DNA of 64,000 nucleotides from Sulfurospirillum sp. (GCA_016744795.1 JADGDR010000001.1:1-64000), one strand, 5' to 3'. Shown: positions 44,377 through 53,383, counted from the stretch's first letter. Numbers and translations are program-made. Notes: a model not told the origin generated them from the sequence alone.

Positions 44377-44773
44377 ACTAAAAGGTACTATACAAAAAAT
44401 AACTTCACATGAGGGTATCTCTTTGGTAAACATAGAAGTCTTAAATACATTATTTGGAACAGTAGTATTAGATACCCCTCAAACTTGTAATTATCTTGGT
44501 TTAGGTAAAAGTATAACAGTTGCATTTAAAGAGACTGAAGTAGCCATAGCTCTTCCAAATATAGGTGAAATCAGCATGGCAAACCAACTAAAGTGCAAAA
44601 TCAAATCCATACAAAATGGTAAAATTCTTGCCAAAATAGAGCTTACATGTAAAGGTGAAACACTAATATCTATTATAACTTCAAACTCATCAAAACGCCT
44701 AAATTTAAAAGAAAATGATACAGTCATAGCTCTTATAAAAGCAAATGAAATATCTCTTATAGAGGAAGATTAA
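44369..44773 (+). CDS. mop: Molbindin-like protein with two TOBE/Mop domains
   Basis: 134 aa consisting of two tandem Mop repeats (NRLKGTIQKI...GKSITVAFKETEVAIA and NQLKCKIKSI...ENDTVIALIKANEISL), each about 65 residues, with no DNA-binding part. Such di-Mop proteins assemble as rings and store or buffer molybdate. It is coupled to modA and modB by overlaps, making molybdate storage part of the uptake operon. Confidence 0.85.
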   Translation: MNRLKGTIQKITSHEGISLVNIEVLNTLFGTVVLDTPQTCNYLGLGKSITVAFKETEVAIALPNIGEISMANQLKCKIKSIQNGKILAKIELTCKGETLISIITSNSSKRLNLKENDTVIALIKANEISLIEED

Positions 44774-45441
44774 TGTTTTTAGAAACAATGCTTTTAACCT
44801 TCAAAGTAGCATTAATTACTACAATTATACTTTTTTCTATTGGCATTCCAATCGCATTTTGGCTCTCTACTACAAAATCAAAGCTAAAACCCATCTTTGA
44901 GACAATCGTAAGTATGCCCTTGGTCTTACCCCCTTCTGTTATAGGTTTTTACTTACTAGTTTTTTTGGGTCCTAGTAGTCTAACAGGTGGCTTTTTTGAA
45001 GAGTATTTTAACACGAGATTAGTTCTTTCATATGAGGGAATTATAGTAGGTTCAGTTATTTTTAGCTTTCCTTTTATGGTTCATCCTATCCAATCAGGTC
45101 TACAATCCTTACAAAAATCACTTGTTGAAGCTTCATACACCCTTGGTAAATCAAAATTTCAAACACTTTTTTATGTTCAACTTCCAAATATAAGAGCATC
45201 TCTTCTTACAGGAATTGTTCTAACATTCGCTCATACTGTTGGAGAATTTGGAGTAGTTTTGATGATAGGTGGCAATATCCCAGGAGAGACAAGACTAGCT
45301 TCATTAGCCATATATGATGAAGTAGAAGCACTCAATTATGATTTAGCAAACCAGTATGCACTTACACTTTTTGCCATATGCTTTGCAATTTTACTTATAG
45401 TGTATATCATAAACAGAAAATTTAGTGGAGTTTTAAAATGA
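44773..45441 (+). CDS. modB: Molybdate ABC transporter permease
   Basis: 222 aa with five or so membrane segments, MPLVLPPSVIGFYLLVFLG and the EAA loop LVEASYTLGKSKFQTLFYVQLP (about residues 115-136), then TFAHTVGEFGVVLMIGG, a ModB hallmark. Overlaps both its neighbours by a few bases. Confidence 0.93.
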   Translation: MFLETMLLTFKVALITTIILFSIGIPIAFWLSTTKSKLKPIFETIVSMPLVLPPSVIGFYLLVFLGPSSLTGGFFEEYFNTRLVLSYEGIIVGSVIFSFPFMVHPIQSGLQSLQKSLVEASYTLGKSKFQTLFYVQLPNIRASLLTGIVLTFAHTVGEFGVVLMIGGNIPGETRLASLAIYDEVEALNYDLANQYALTLFAICFAILLIVYIINRKFSGVLK

Positions 45442-46304
45442 TAGAGATTGATATAAAAAAAAGCTTTAAAAATAAAAATGAAAAAATTGATTTTCACTTT
45501 AAAACTACAATAGAAAATAACTCAATAAATGCGATATTTGGGCAATCTGGTTCAGGTAAAACTACTCTTTTAAGACTTTTAAGTGGATTAGAGACTCCTG
45601 ATAGTGGTTTTATCAAAGTCGATAATAAAATTTGGTTTGATTCAAAAAAAAAGATAAATTTAGCACCTCAAAAAAGAGATGTTGGTTTTGTCTTTCAAGA
45701 TTATGCCCTTTTCCCAAATATGAGTGTCATACAAAACCTAAGATTTGCACAACCTGAAAAAAATGAAGATTTTTTACAAGAACTTTTAGAAATAGTAGAA
45801 TTAAAAGAGTTACAAAACAAACTCCCAGATGCTCTCTCCGGAGGACAAAAACAAAGAACCGCCCTTGCAAGAGCAGTTGCTAGAAAACCTAAACTATTTT
45901 TATTAGATGAAGCCCTATCCGCACTTGATAATACAATGAGACAACAACTCCAAGATGATATAGAAAAAATTCATAAAAATTTCAAAATGACAACTCTGCT
46001 TATAAGCCACGATATAGCTGAAGTATACAAACTAGCTTCTCATGTAAAAATAGTTAAAAATGGAAAAATACTCAAAGAAGGATTACCAGATATACTCTTT
46101 GATGAATCAAAGATAAGTGGAAAATTCAAATTCTCGGCTAAAATTTTAAAAATACAAAAAGCTGATACTATTTTTGTAGTCACTCTTCTTATTGGGGGCA
46201 ATTTAACTAAAGTAGTAGCTACAAAAGAAGAAGTTGACAAAATGAGTATTGGTGACAATGTTCTTGTCGCATCAAAAGCATTTAATCCTATTATAATCAC
46301 CTAA
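45438..46304 (+). CDS. modC: Molybdate ABC transporter ATPase
   Basis: 288 aa. Walker A GQSGSGKTT (about 35-43), Q-loop VFQDYALFPNMSV, signature LSGGQKQRT, Walker B LFLLDEALSALD, H-loop ISHD. The C-terminal 65 residues look like a TOBE domain (FKFSAKILKIQKADT...DNVLVASKAF) that senses molybdate, shorter than in E. coli ModC. Terminator after it. Confidence 0.93.
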   Translation: MIEIDIKKSFKNKNEKIDFHFKTTIENNSINAIFGQSGSGKTTLLRLLSGLETPDSGFIKVDNKIWFDSKKKINLAPQKRDVGFVFQDYALFPNMSVIQNLRFAQPEKNEDFLQELLEIVELKELQNKLPDALSGGQKQRTALARAVARKPKLFLLDEALSALDNTMRQQLQDDIEKIHKNFKMTTLLISHDIAEVYKLASHVKIVKNGKILKEGLPDILFDESKISGKFKFSAKILKIQKADTIFVVTLLIGGNLTKVVATKEEVDKMSIGDNVLVASKAFNPIIIT

Positions 46305-46308
46305 GAAA

Positions 46309-46325
46309 GGAAGTTTTAAACTTCC
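46309..46325. terminator. Bidirectional terminator between modC and modD
   Basis: GGAAGTTT, one base, AAACTTCC: an almost perfect palindromic hairpin between convergent modC and modD, ending on the modD stop codon. The A/T-rich inner stem supplies U-runs in both directions. Confidence 0.6.
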
Positions 46326-47167
46326 TATACCATCTGTATATCTGCTTTTATATCTGATGGTTTTCCAAAATACAAAGCTGACGTAGTTATCAAATCAACT
46401 CCTGTAGATGCAATCTCTTTTACATTTTCAAAATTAACGCCACCAGCAGCACCTATTTTAATATCATTTGAAATCGCTTTTACTGCTTGTATAGTTGTTC
46501 TAATATCATCAGGGGAAAATTTATCTAATTGAATAACATCAACTCTGGCTTTTGCCAAGGTAATTGCATTATGGATATTGTGAGCTTCTGCAATAATCTT
46601 CTTTTCACCTGCTCTTCTTTTAATTTCATCAATATTTTTCAAAAACCCTTCTAATCCACCTATAAATCTCATATGCTCTTCAAAAACTAAAACACTTTCA
46701 GAAAGTCCAAGTCTATGAGGTAATGCTCCACCAACTGTAATCGCTTTTATAGCTAGTTTTTTTGTTCCAGGAAAACACTTTCGTGTAGTGATTACTTCAA
46801 CCTCTGGATTTTGAGCTCTTGCAATATCTACAAATTTTTTTGTTCTTGACGCAATTCCTGAAGCATTTTCCAAGATATTTACACAAACTTTCCAAGCCAT
46901 GTGAAGTGCAAAAGCTTTTCCTTTGGCTTTTAAAATAACAGAGCCTTTTTCTAAAAAAGTTCCTGATTTTTCAAAAAACAATACTTCTAAATCTAACTTT
47001 CTTAAAATCCTAGCAACCTCTTCTGTTCCACATACACAAGTCTTTTCTCTTGTTCTATACTCAATTGTACCATCTTGATCAGCTACACCTACAACTTCAC
47101 TTGTAAAATCAATATACGGAACATCTTCTTCTATAAATTGGTCTAAAACACTATCTGATATGTACAT
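46325..47167 (-). CDS. modD: ModD, quinolinate phosphoribosyltransferase-like protein
   Basis: 280 aa with the NadC fold: ENASGIASRTKKFVD, ITTRKCFPGTKKLAIKAI and late VIQLDKFSPDDI...AAGGVNFENV. The TRKCFPGTKKL sequence and its placement beside the mod operon mark it as ModD rather than NadC, where TRKTTPG is usual. ModD function is not settled; it is associated with molybdenum transport loci. Convergent to modC. Confidence 0.85.
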   Translation of the reverse strand: MYISDSVLDQFIEEDVPYIDFTSEVVGVADQDGTIEYRTREKTCVCGTEEVARILRKLDLEVLFFEKSGTFLEKGSVILKAKGKAFALHMAWKVCVNILENASGIASRTKKFVDIARAQNPEVEVITTRKCFPGTKKLAIKAITVGGALPHRLGLSESVLVFEEHMRFIGGLEGFLKNIDEIKRRAGEKKIIAEAHNIHNAITLAKARVDVIQLDKFSPDDIRTTIQAVKAISNDIKIGAAGGVNFENVKEIASTGVDLITTSALYFGKPSDIKADIQMV

Positions 47168-47303
47168 TATTTTCCTTTATTATAAAATTGCCTTTAGATT
47201 ATGAAAATTACTTTTTATCCAAAAAACCCATTTCAATGCGTAGTATATAAAATTACATAACGCTATGTCAAGATATTTTGTTAGTTGATTTTAAAATGAA
47301 TAA

Positions 47304-47858
47304 TTATCTTAAACTTCTAAGGGAGTATCTATGTTCAAGCAAGCACTGCATTAAATTGTAGTGTTCTTTCCATAAACCAAGTTTTTGTAATTTTGCATCT
47401 TTTGCAATTTTTAATAATAGTTTTGATTTTTCTTTTGAAGAATTGATGATATAAGGTAGAGCATATCCCCTAGAAACCATTATCTCATCAAATATGGGTC
47501 TAAGCTCTACATGTAAACCTTTTGGCAATGCAAGTTTGCATATTGGATTTTTACTTCTTGTTTGACCCAGTATTTCATAACTATAGATTTGTCCAACTTT
47601 TAAAAGTGTTTTAGCATTAGCATAAGATAACTTTCCTAATTGTATAAACTCCTCTTTAGAAAAAGCACACTCTTTCATCTCTACTTTTAATTTAGAGTTT
47701 AGAGCCATCTCGGGGGTGTCAATCTCACCCATATGACACGTAACATTACCGCTTTTATTCTTCAAAATAACTGTGTCGCCATCAACTACATGTACAAGCT
47801 TTCCCATCTCACCATAAAGTAAAAATGGTAAACTAATTAAAATTATAAACTTGTACAT
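47304..47858 (-). CDS. Exported nuclease-fold (SNase-like) protein with altered catalytic residues
   Basis: 184 aa with a signal peptide (FIILISLPFLLYGE). The OB-fold nuclease features are KLVHVVDGDTVIL and EIDTPEM (Asp-Thr-Pro-Glu). The Arg that precedes this motif in staphylococcal nuclease is His here (CHMGEIDTPE), and the second catalytic Arg region reads TRSKNPICKL. So it keeps the metal Asp and Glu but may lack the Arg pair; activity is uncertain. It is 10 bases from proC on the same strand. Confidence 0.75.
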   Translation of the reverse strand: MYKFIILISLPFLLYGEMGKLVHVVDGDTVILKNKSGNVTCHMGEIDTPEMALNSKLKVEMKECAFSKEEFIQLGKLSYANAKTLLKVGQIYSYEILGQTRSKNPICKLALPKGLHVELRPIFDEIMVSRGYALPYIINSSKEKSKLLLKIAKDAKLQKLGLWKEHYNLMQCLLEHRYSLRSLR

Positions 47859-47868
47859 GTAAATCCTT

Positions 47869-48612
47869 TTATGCTAAGTTTTTAGCTCTTTGGTATGAAG
47901 CTTCCATTGCTTTAATAAAACTATCTCTAACTCCACCCTCTTCTAGTTTTGTAATACCTGCAATAGTAGTTCCATTTGGTGAAGTTACTTTGTCTTTTAA
48001 AATTGCAGGGTGTTCATTTTGAAGAACTTCTCCAACTCCCTCAAAAAGTTGTGCAACGTACTTGTAACTTATATCTCTTTTTAATCCAAGATTCACAGCA
48101 CCATCACTAAGAGCCTCAGCTACTAATGCTATCCAAGCCGGAGCACTTCCTGCAAGTCCTGTTGCAATGTCAAGTTCATTTTCACTATTTAACCAAAAAC
48201 ACTTACCAATAGAGTTTAAAACTTCGATTGAAGTCTCTTTAAGCTCTTCATCCCCACAAAGTGAGGTTGCAGATTTTCTTACAAGTGCAGCCATATTTGG
48301 CATAGCTCTAACATAACTTTCAGAGTCTATTTTCGATTTCAAAGTTTCTAGTGTAACTCCTGCAAGTATAGAAATAACACCTTTGGCTTTACCTTCTACA
48401 TGTAAAGAATTTAAAGACTGCGGTTTTATGGCTAATATAACTATAAAACCATCTAGTTTAGGCATAGTATTTACTACTTTTACATTAGGGAATAGTTCTT
48501 TAAGCTCATCTGCTCTTGGTTTATACATCTCTACTACAGTTACATCGTATACATGTAAACCTTGAAGCATTGCTCCACCCATATTGCCAGCACCAATTAA
48601 TAATAGTTTCAT
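47869..48612 (-). CDS. proC: Pyrroline-5-carboxylate reductase
   Basis: 247 aa. N-terminal Rossmann start LLLIGAGNMGGAMLQG, then VRAMPNMAALVRKSATSL and the C-terminal signature DKVTSPNGTTIAGITKLEEGGVRD. It makes proline from pyrroline-5-carboxylate with NAD(P)H. Two copies of the iterated motif lie in the gene (one read as SLHVEGKA). Confidence 0.95.
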   Translation of the reverse strand: MKLLLIGAGNMGGAMLQGLHVYDVTVVEMYKPRADELKELFPNVKVVNTMPKLDGFIVILAIKPQSLNSLHVEGKAKGVISILAGVTLETLKSKIDSESYVRAMPNMAALVRKSATSLCGDEELKETSIEVLNSIGKCFWLNSENELDIATGLAGSAPAWIALVAEALSDGAVNLGLKRDISYKYVAQLFEGVGEVLQNEHPAILKDKVTSPNGTTIAGITKLEEGGVRDSFIKAMEASYQRAKNLA

Positions 48613-48706
48613 TTTTAATCTTCCTAATTTTTAATATATTATAGCAAAATAAAAAAATCTAAATTCTCTTATCCTAAAAGTAACATTTTAATATTTAAAT
48701 ACCATA

Positions 48707-49678
48707 CTACTCTTGTATACAAATTTCTTCTCTTTTTACATGTAAAACTGTTTGATAAAGAACAATCAAAATAACAACAGAGGTTACAAAAATCATGGTA
48801 TAAGAGAGAATTAACAGTAACAAATCACCTGTTTGATGATACATAAGCATGGCAGCAATACCCATAGCAGCAAGTGGAAAAACAAAAGCCCACCAAGATA
48901 TAAAAAACTTAATTTTGATAAAATTTTTATACATAAAAACAACCAAAAGAGTAAAAAACAGTGCCAAATTAAATAAAATCATTGCAAATAAATCTATAAC
49001 ACCATACATTTTAAAATAAGCTATAAACCCAACGGCAGGAGGAGCTATGAGTATAAACAGTGTAGGCATAAACTTTACTGCTAATTGATGATGAAAAATA
49101 ATTCTGTTTAACAAAATAGAAAAAAGTATAACCCAAAAGAAAATTCCGACACTAAAAAAGTACATCAATAACCCCTGACTTGCAAAACCAATGCCCCCAA
49201 CAGGAACCAAGACATTACCAACAATAGGTATAAACCAAGCTGGATTTGAATGTTCTAACTCTTGGTTATTGTTTATCCAAAAAGACAGAGTATGCATAGT
49301 AAGGTAAAAGTGCAAAAATGTTCCAGGATACCAAAAGAATGCAGCTATAGAAGGATAATGTTCTTTATATATAATAGCTAACATAAGCATAGATATAGAA
49401 ATTGCTGCAAAAAAATTCACTCTAATTGGATGTGAAAATTCTTTTTTAATATCTTTAGCATACTTAAAATACTTTGTTATATATATAAAACTAACCACAA
49501 AAAACAGAGCTGTTGTTATGTACATCAGCACAGCATCAATAATATGAGGAAAATCAAGCCACTGTCCTGCTTTTTGATACATAATAGTAAGTCCACTCAT
49601 TCCCATAACAATGGCATACATCATAATCGGAAAATACTTTAATCTATTTTTTTCACATACTTGGTTTTCAACCATCAA
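48707..49678 (-). CDS. SLAC1/TehA family (TDT) membrane protein
   Basis: 323 aa, about ten membrane helices, with FPIMMYAIVMGMSGLTIMYQKAG at the start, NPAWFIPIVGNVLVPVGG in the middle and FISWWAFVFPLAAMGIA near the end: the TehA/SLAC1 pattern with conserved Phe gating region. Family members are anion channels or C4-dicarboxylate/tellurite-linked transporters. Transport substrate not evident. Confidence 0.85.
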   Translation of the reverse strand: MMVENQVCEKNRLKYFPIMMYAIVMGMSGLTIMYQKAGQWLDFPHIIDAVLMYITTALFFVVSFIYITKYFKYAKDIKKEFSHPIRVNFFAAISISMLMLAIIYKEHYPSIAAFFWYPGTFLHFYLTMHTLSFWINNNQELEHSNPAWFIPIVGNVLVPVGGIGFASQGLLMYFFSVGIFFWVILFSILLNRIIFHHQLAVKFMPTLFILIAPPAVGFIAYFKMYGVIDLFAMILFNLALFFTLLVVFMYKNFIKIKFFISWWAFVFPLAAMGIAAMLMYHQTGDLLLLILSYTMIFVTSVVILIVLYQTVLHVKREEICIQE

Positions 49679-49787
49679 TAACTCCTAAGATAAGTTTATG
49701 TAAATATATTTATAAGAATACATTTATTTTGAACATATGTCAAGAAAAACTTAATCAAATTTTGCTATTATGTCAGAAAGGAAGATT

Positions 49788-50381
49788 ATGGGAAGAAATA
49801 AAATACAAAGAGAATGCTCGTTTAAACCACATTTTAAAAAATTTGTTCCAACTCCTGAGAAACAAACAGGAATGATGGAACTAAATAGTGATGAGATGGA
49901 AGCAATCTTTTTAATGGACTATCAAGGTGAATATCAAGAAGATGCAGCAACTGCTATGAACATCTCAAGACCAACACTCTCACGCATCATAAAAGGGGCA
50001 AGAAAGAAGATAGCAACGGTGCTTATCTTAGGATACGAATTAAACATTGTAGATAACAAAGACAAGTTTATAGTAGCTTTAAGTGTAGACAATGAAGGAG
50101 ATTTTTCATCACTCTCAAATCAAGGTTCGCTCATAGCGCTTATTCACTTGAAAAATAGAAAAATTGTTGATATAAACTATATAAAAAACCCTCTTTCAGA
50201 AAAAACAGTCAAACCATCACAAATACTTCCTGCATTTTTAAAAGAACAAAATGTACATTATTGGATATCAAATCAAATTGGAGATGGCTTAAAAAATTCA
50301 CTTTTAGCAAAAGGAATATTTATAAAAAAATGCTCAAAAATAGACCCAATAGAAAATATAACAAAACTTTTTTGTAAGTAA
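49788..50381 (+). CDS. DUF134 DNA-binding protein fused to NifX/NifB-like domain
   Basis: About 197 aa from the ATG at 49788, preceded by AAGGAAG; the track start adds six residues that include that ribosome binding site. Residues 1-90 are a DUF134 helix-turn-helix (EMEAIFLMDYQGEYQEDAATAMNISRPTLSRIIKGARKK in part). The C-terminal 100 residues resemble the dinitrogenase FeMo-cofactor (NifX) domain, KFIVALSVDNEGDFSSL and YWISNQIGDGLKNSLLAKGI. Last gene before the accessory region; function unknown. Confidence 0.8.
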   Translation: MGRNKIQRECSFKPHFKKFVPTPEKQTGMMELNSDEMEAIFLMDYQGEYQEDAATAMNISRPTLSRIIKGARKKIATVLILGYELNIVDNKDKFIVALSVDNEGDFSSLSNQGSLIALIHLKNRKIVDINYIKNPLSEKTVKPSQILPAFLKEQNVHYWISNQIGDGLKNSLLAKGIFIKKCSKIDPIENITKLFCK

Positions 50382-50532
50382 TGACTATAGAAGAAATGTA
50401 GGTAATGAGGGGGTTTAAATTACTTAAATTCAGATTCAATAAGAGTTTCTAAATGCAAAAGTATATTAGACATAAAGTGCATCTTTTAAAACCTGAATTT
50501 AGTTTCCATAAAGATGTGTTTCAGAGGCATTA
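50382..50532. other. Intergenic sequence before the IS30 remnant, nothing else recognised
   Basis: No ORF. It contains GGGTTTAAATTACTTAAATTCAGATT at about 50410, whose partial likeness to the right-end AATTCAGG sequence at 50807 could mark the left end of a decayed insertion sequence; this is weak. Confidence 0.3.
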
Positions 50533-50771
50533 GATTGTGGATTTTATTTCTGTCATCCTTATCGTTCTTGTAAGAGAGGATTAAATGAAAATACTAATGG
50601 TTTACTTAGACAGTATTTTCCTAAAGGAACAGATTTTACTACAATAACGAACCTGCATTCAAGCAAATTGTAGAAGCATAAGAACGGTTAAATCATCGTC
50701 CTAGAAAGGCACTTGGGTATAAAACTCCATTTGAAGTTTTCTTTGGTACAATTGTTGGAAATATGGCATGA
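50533..50771 (+). pseudogene. IS30-family transposase remnant (C-terminal part, frameshifted)
   Basis: Two adjacent frames together give the C-terminal DDE domain of IS30 transposases: HPYRSCKRGLNENTNGLLRQ and YFPKGTDFTTIT in one frame, then RLNHRPRKALGYKTPFEVF in another. A frameshift near 50640-50660 and absence of the first two thirds show it is dead. The block after it (GTTTGTTGCACTTGTGATTTG at 50782-50802) resembles an IS30 right inverted repeat. Confidence 0.85.
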
Positions 50772-50870
50772 TAAAAAAGGTGTTTGTTGCACTTGTGATT
50801 TGAATTCAGGTAATTAATTACATTGAAATCTTGTGTAAATGCTGTATTGATAGGGATTTGGTGAAAATAA

Positions 50871-50897
50871 TGGCGGACAGGGAGAGATTCGAACCCT
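50871..50897 (-). tRNA. Partial tRNA 3-prime end (probably tRNA-Ser), candidate attachment site
   Basis: On the minus strand the sequence reads GGTTCGAATCTC then TCCCTGTCCGCCA: T-loop TTCGAAT, 3-prime half of T-stem, acceptor strand and encoded CCA. Upstream of the T-loop the sequence no longer pairs and no anticodon arm or 5-prime acceptor strand (GGACAGG) is present, so this is not a whole gene. tRNA 3-prime fragments are the classic leftover of integrase-mediated insertion. The TCCGCCA end resembles tRNA-Ser of Campylobacterota; identity is a guess. Confidence 0.7.
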
Positions 50898-51082
50898 TGG
50901 TCTAAATATTGCCATTCCCTACATACGGACTTTATACTATTTAATTGTCAGCCATTGGTATACAAAAAGCAGACAAATATGGCACACCGTGCCAACTAAA
51001 AAAATAAATGTAATAACACACTTAAGAGTATAGAAAAAAAAGGAAATAATTAGTTTATCCTAGAAAAAATTAATGGTTAACT
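50898..51082. other. Intergenic sequence between tRNA remnant and terminase gene
   Basis: No ORF or RNA gene found. A GGCACACCGTGCC palindrome lies at about 50973-50985. AAGGAAATAATTAG at about 51040 is a purine stretch but is 35 bases before the terminase ATG, too far to act as its ribosome binding site. Confidence 0.35.
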
Positions 51083-52801
51083 ATGAAAAAAACTCTTTTA
51101 TCTGTATGTACTGCAATTGCCTTAGCAACCATTAGTCCTGCTGATATTGTAAGTCCTGCTACTGAACATTTACCAAAAGTAGAAAATCAATACTTTCAAA
51201 AAAGACTACCTACACATCATCAACTAAAATTTGCAAAAGATGTAGAACCAAGTATATTTGAAAATGCTACTCCTCTTTTTCATATAGAGTTATTAAATTT
51301 CATAAATGGTCCTGAACAATTCAAAGCAAGTGCTGTTTTTCGTGGTGCTGCCAAATCCACTCTTTTAAATAAAATTTTAATTATCAATCGTATTCATTTC
51401 GAATATGAACCATTTACAATGATTGTTTCTTCTGATAAAGAAAAAGCTCAAAGCTTTCTCGGAGATATAAAATCGCTTGTAGAAAAAGCTCAAGAAAAAG
51501 GTTATGCACTTTCTAAAGGTGATGTATGGACAAAATCTAAAATTGAAGTAGTAGTAAATGCTGGGCTAGTTGATAAAAATGGTAAATCTATTGAACATCG
51601 ATGTTGTGTAGCAGCTTTCGGTGCTGGACAAGATCCTCGTGGTTACACTTATAAAAATATTCGTCCTACTCTTATAATTGCCGATGACTTAGAATCAAAA
51701 AATGGTCAATATGCAATAGCAAATAAAGATAACCGTCAAAAACTTCGTAGATGGTTTTATGCTGATCTTATGCCCTCACTTCATCCTTTACGTGGACAAA
51801 TGATTATTATTGGAACAATCTTACATGCTGATAGTATTCTCAACAATATCATTATGGAAAAGGAAGAAGAACTTTTAAAAGCAGAAAATGGTGAGGAAGA
51901 AGAAAGTGAGTGGTTAACTCATAAAAGTGAATGGCATACAAAAGTTATTCCTATTATGCAAAATGGTAAAGCGATGTGGAAGTCACGTTTTCCAATTAAA
52001 AAAATTCGTGATTTAAAAGGTAGATTGTCTCGTATAGGATTGGTTAATGAATTTTATCAAGAGTATATGTGTAAAGCAATGGCTCCTGAAAAGCAATTAT
52101 TTAAGCGCGAAAACTTTAATTACTTTTCGCATCTACGATACAAAACAACTCCAGCTCCTAAGATAGTTGTAAAAGATGCTTTATCACAAGGAATTATAGA
52201 AGCAGCACAACCTACTCATATTGTTAAAAAAGATGGTACAGAAGTTCCTCTATCAGAATGTCAAATTTACACTACAATGGATCTTGCTTCTTATGATGGT
52301 GCAGATAGATCAGCAATCTTGACTTTTGCGATTGATAGAAGAAATGATGTATTTCTCATAGATATTTCCGCAGGACACTGGACTCCTTTTGAAAAAGCAT
52401 TACATGCAACAAGAGTTCAAGTCATGTTCAATCCAACTCGCTTTGGTATAGAAAAAGCTTCAGCACAAAATGACTTTTTTTATACTATAGATGTTGTACA
52501 AAAAGATACTGGTGTACATATACCAGTTGAACCATTATCACATCATAGTCGTGCTAAAAATGTACGAATAAGCAATATGCACGGATTATTCATTACAGGA
52601 AGAATATATTTTAACCAAAAACAAGCTGCTACTACAGAACTAGAATCTGAGCTACTTTCTTTTGATCCTGAGGTTGAATCTAAACATGATGACATAATGG
52701 ATGCGATGGCATATATACAAGAATTTATTGCTACTAAAACTTTTGATGATATTGTGGATGAAGAGGATGAAGAAGAATACATTGATGACGAATGGGCATA
52801 A
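51083..52801 (+). CDS. terL: Phage terminase large subunit with signal-peptide-like N-terminus
   Basis: 572 aa. The ATPase half has a Walker A variant FRGAAKSTLL (about residues 86-95) and Walker B LIIADDLES (about 198-206), with IIIGTILHADS as coupling motif. The RNase H-like nuclease half has TTMDLASYDGADRSA (first Asp about 399), FGIEKASAQ (Glu about 455) and KHDDIMDAMAY (Asp about 536). It should package phage DNA. Oddly the first 22 residues, MKKTLLSVCTAIALATISPA, look like a Sec signal with basic start, hydrophobic core and small residues, which a cytoplasmic packaging motor does not need, and there is no close ribosome binding site. The acidic C-terminus ends EEDEEEYIDDEWA. Confidence 0.88.
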   Translation: MKKTLLSVCTAIALATISPADIVSPATEHLPKVENQYFQKRLPTHHQLKFAKDVEPSIFENATPLFHIELLNFINGPEQFKASAVFRGAAKSTLLNKILIINRIHFEYEPFTMIVSSDKEKAQSFLGDIKSLVEKAQEKGYALSKGDVWTKSKIEVVVNAGLVDKNGKSIEHRCCVAAFGAGQDPRGYTYKNIRPTLIIADDLESKNGQYAIANKDNRQKLRRWFYADLMPSLHPLRGQMIIIGTILHADSILNNIIMEKEEELLKAENGEEEESEWLTHKSEWHTKVIPIMQNGKAMWKSRFPIKKIRDLKGRLSRIGLVNEFYQEYMCKAMAPEKQLFKRENFNYFSHLRYKTTPAPKIVVKDALSQGIIEAAQPTHIVKKDGTEVPLSECQIYTTMDLASYDGADRSAILTFAIDRRNDVFLIDISAGHWTPFEKALHATRVQVMFNPTRFGIEKASAQNDFFYTIDVVQKDTGVHIPVEPLSHHSRAKNVRISNMHGLFITGRIYFNQKQAATTELESELLSFDPEVESKHDDIMDAMAYIQEFIATKTFDDIVDEEDEEEYIDDEWA

Positions 52802-52813
52802 GCACGAACACAC
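52797..52813 (+). repeat. Left arm of a 17-bp long-range inverted repeat
   Basis: CATAAGCACGAACACAC, spanning the terL stop codon. Its exact reverse complement occurs at 53384-53400. The 570 bases between are non-coding. Confidence 0.85.
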
Positions 52814-53383
52814 TGGAAGATTGGCTTTGACACAGTATTATTTTTTTTTAAATTAAAAAGCAAAAAAATAAATCTATTTAGATAAATGATTTTAAACTTT
52901 ACTCGTGACAAACTAGCTTATTTATAATATTATATTTTTTAAAATTTTTAAATTTACGTGTACAACCTACATATTACCGTCATAACCAAATGGGTACATA
53001 CCCCTCCCTTTTTTCTCTTAAGGTTTAATGCTTTTACTCGTACCAAATACTCCTATTCTTAAGCTATTTAGACCAGTTAGCTTAAAGAGGTAAGAAAACT
53101 TAAATAAAACACCTCGTAACTTAAGCATAAGGTATTAATCTATCTTATTTTAATACGTTATTGTACATTATCAACCAATTTCAAGCAATAATCACTCATT
53201 TAAGCTTTAAGCTCCATTCTAACCTTAAAAATGTGTATGGGTTGGGCTAGCTTTTTTGATAAGCCTCACTGTGTGCCCCACCCCTTCGTTCTTTTTAGCT
53301 TATCTGCTTTGCCTTTTTATGTCTTGGTGCTTAGCGCTTGTATATAGTATTACATGTAAAAAATCGCGCTGGCATTTGGACCC
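52814..53383. other. Non-coding stretch inside the inverted repeat
   Basis: No ORF with coding character. Contents seen: an A/T tract at about 52840-52870, a TTAAGCTA/TAGCTTAA inverted repeat at 53059-53085 (11-nt loop), a relatively GC-richer block at 53220-53330 with GGGTTGGGC and CCCCACCCC, and one iterated palindrome TTACATGTAA at 53350. It could hold a small RNA, a phage origin or control region; nothing decides between these. Confidence 0.45.

Noticed and set aside
46325-47167. nadC (quinolinate phosphoribosyltransferase)
   Set aside because: The active-site region TRKCFPGTKKL and the position beside modC fit ModD better.
50871-50970. A complete tRNA gene
   Set aside because: No anticodon stem or 5-prime acceptor strand complementary to CCTGTCC can be found; only the 3-prime part is present.
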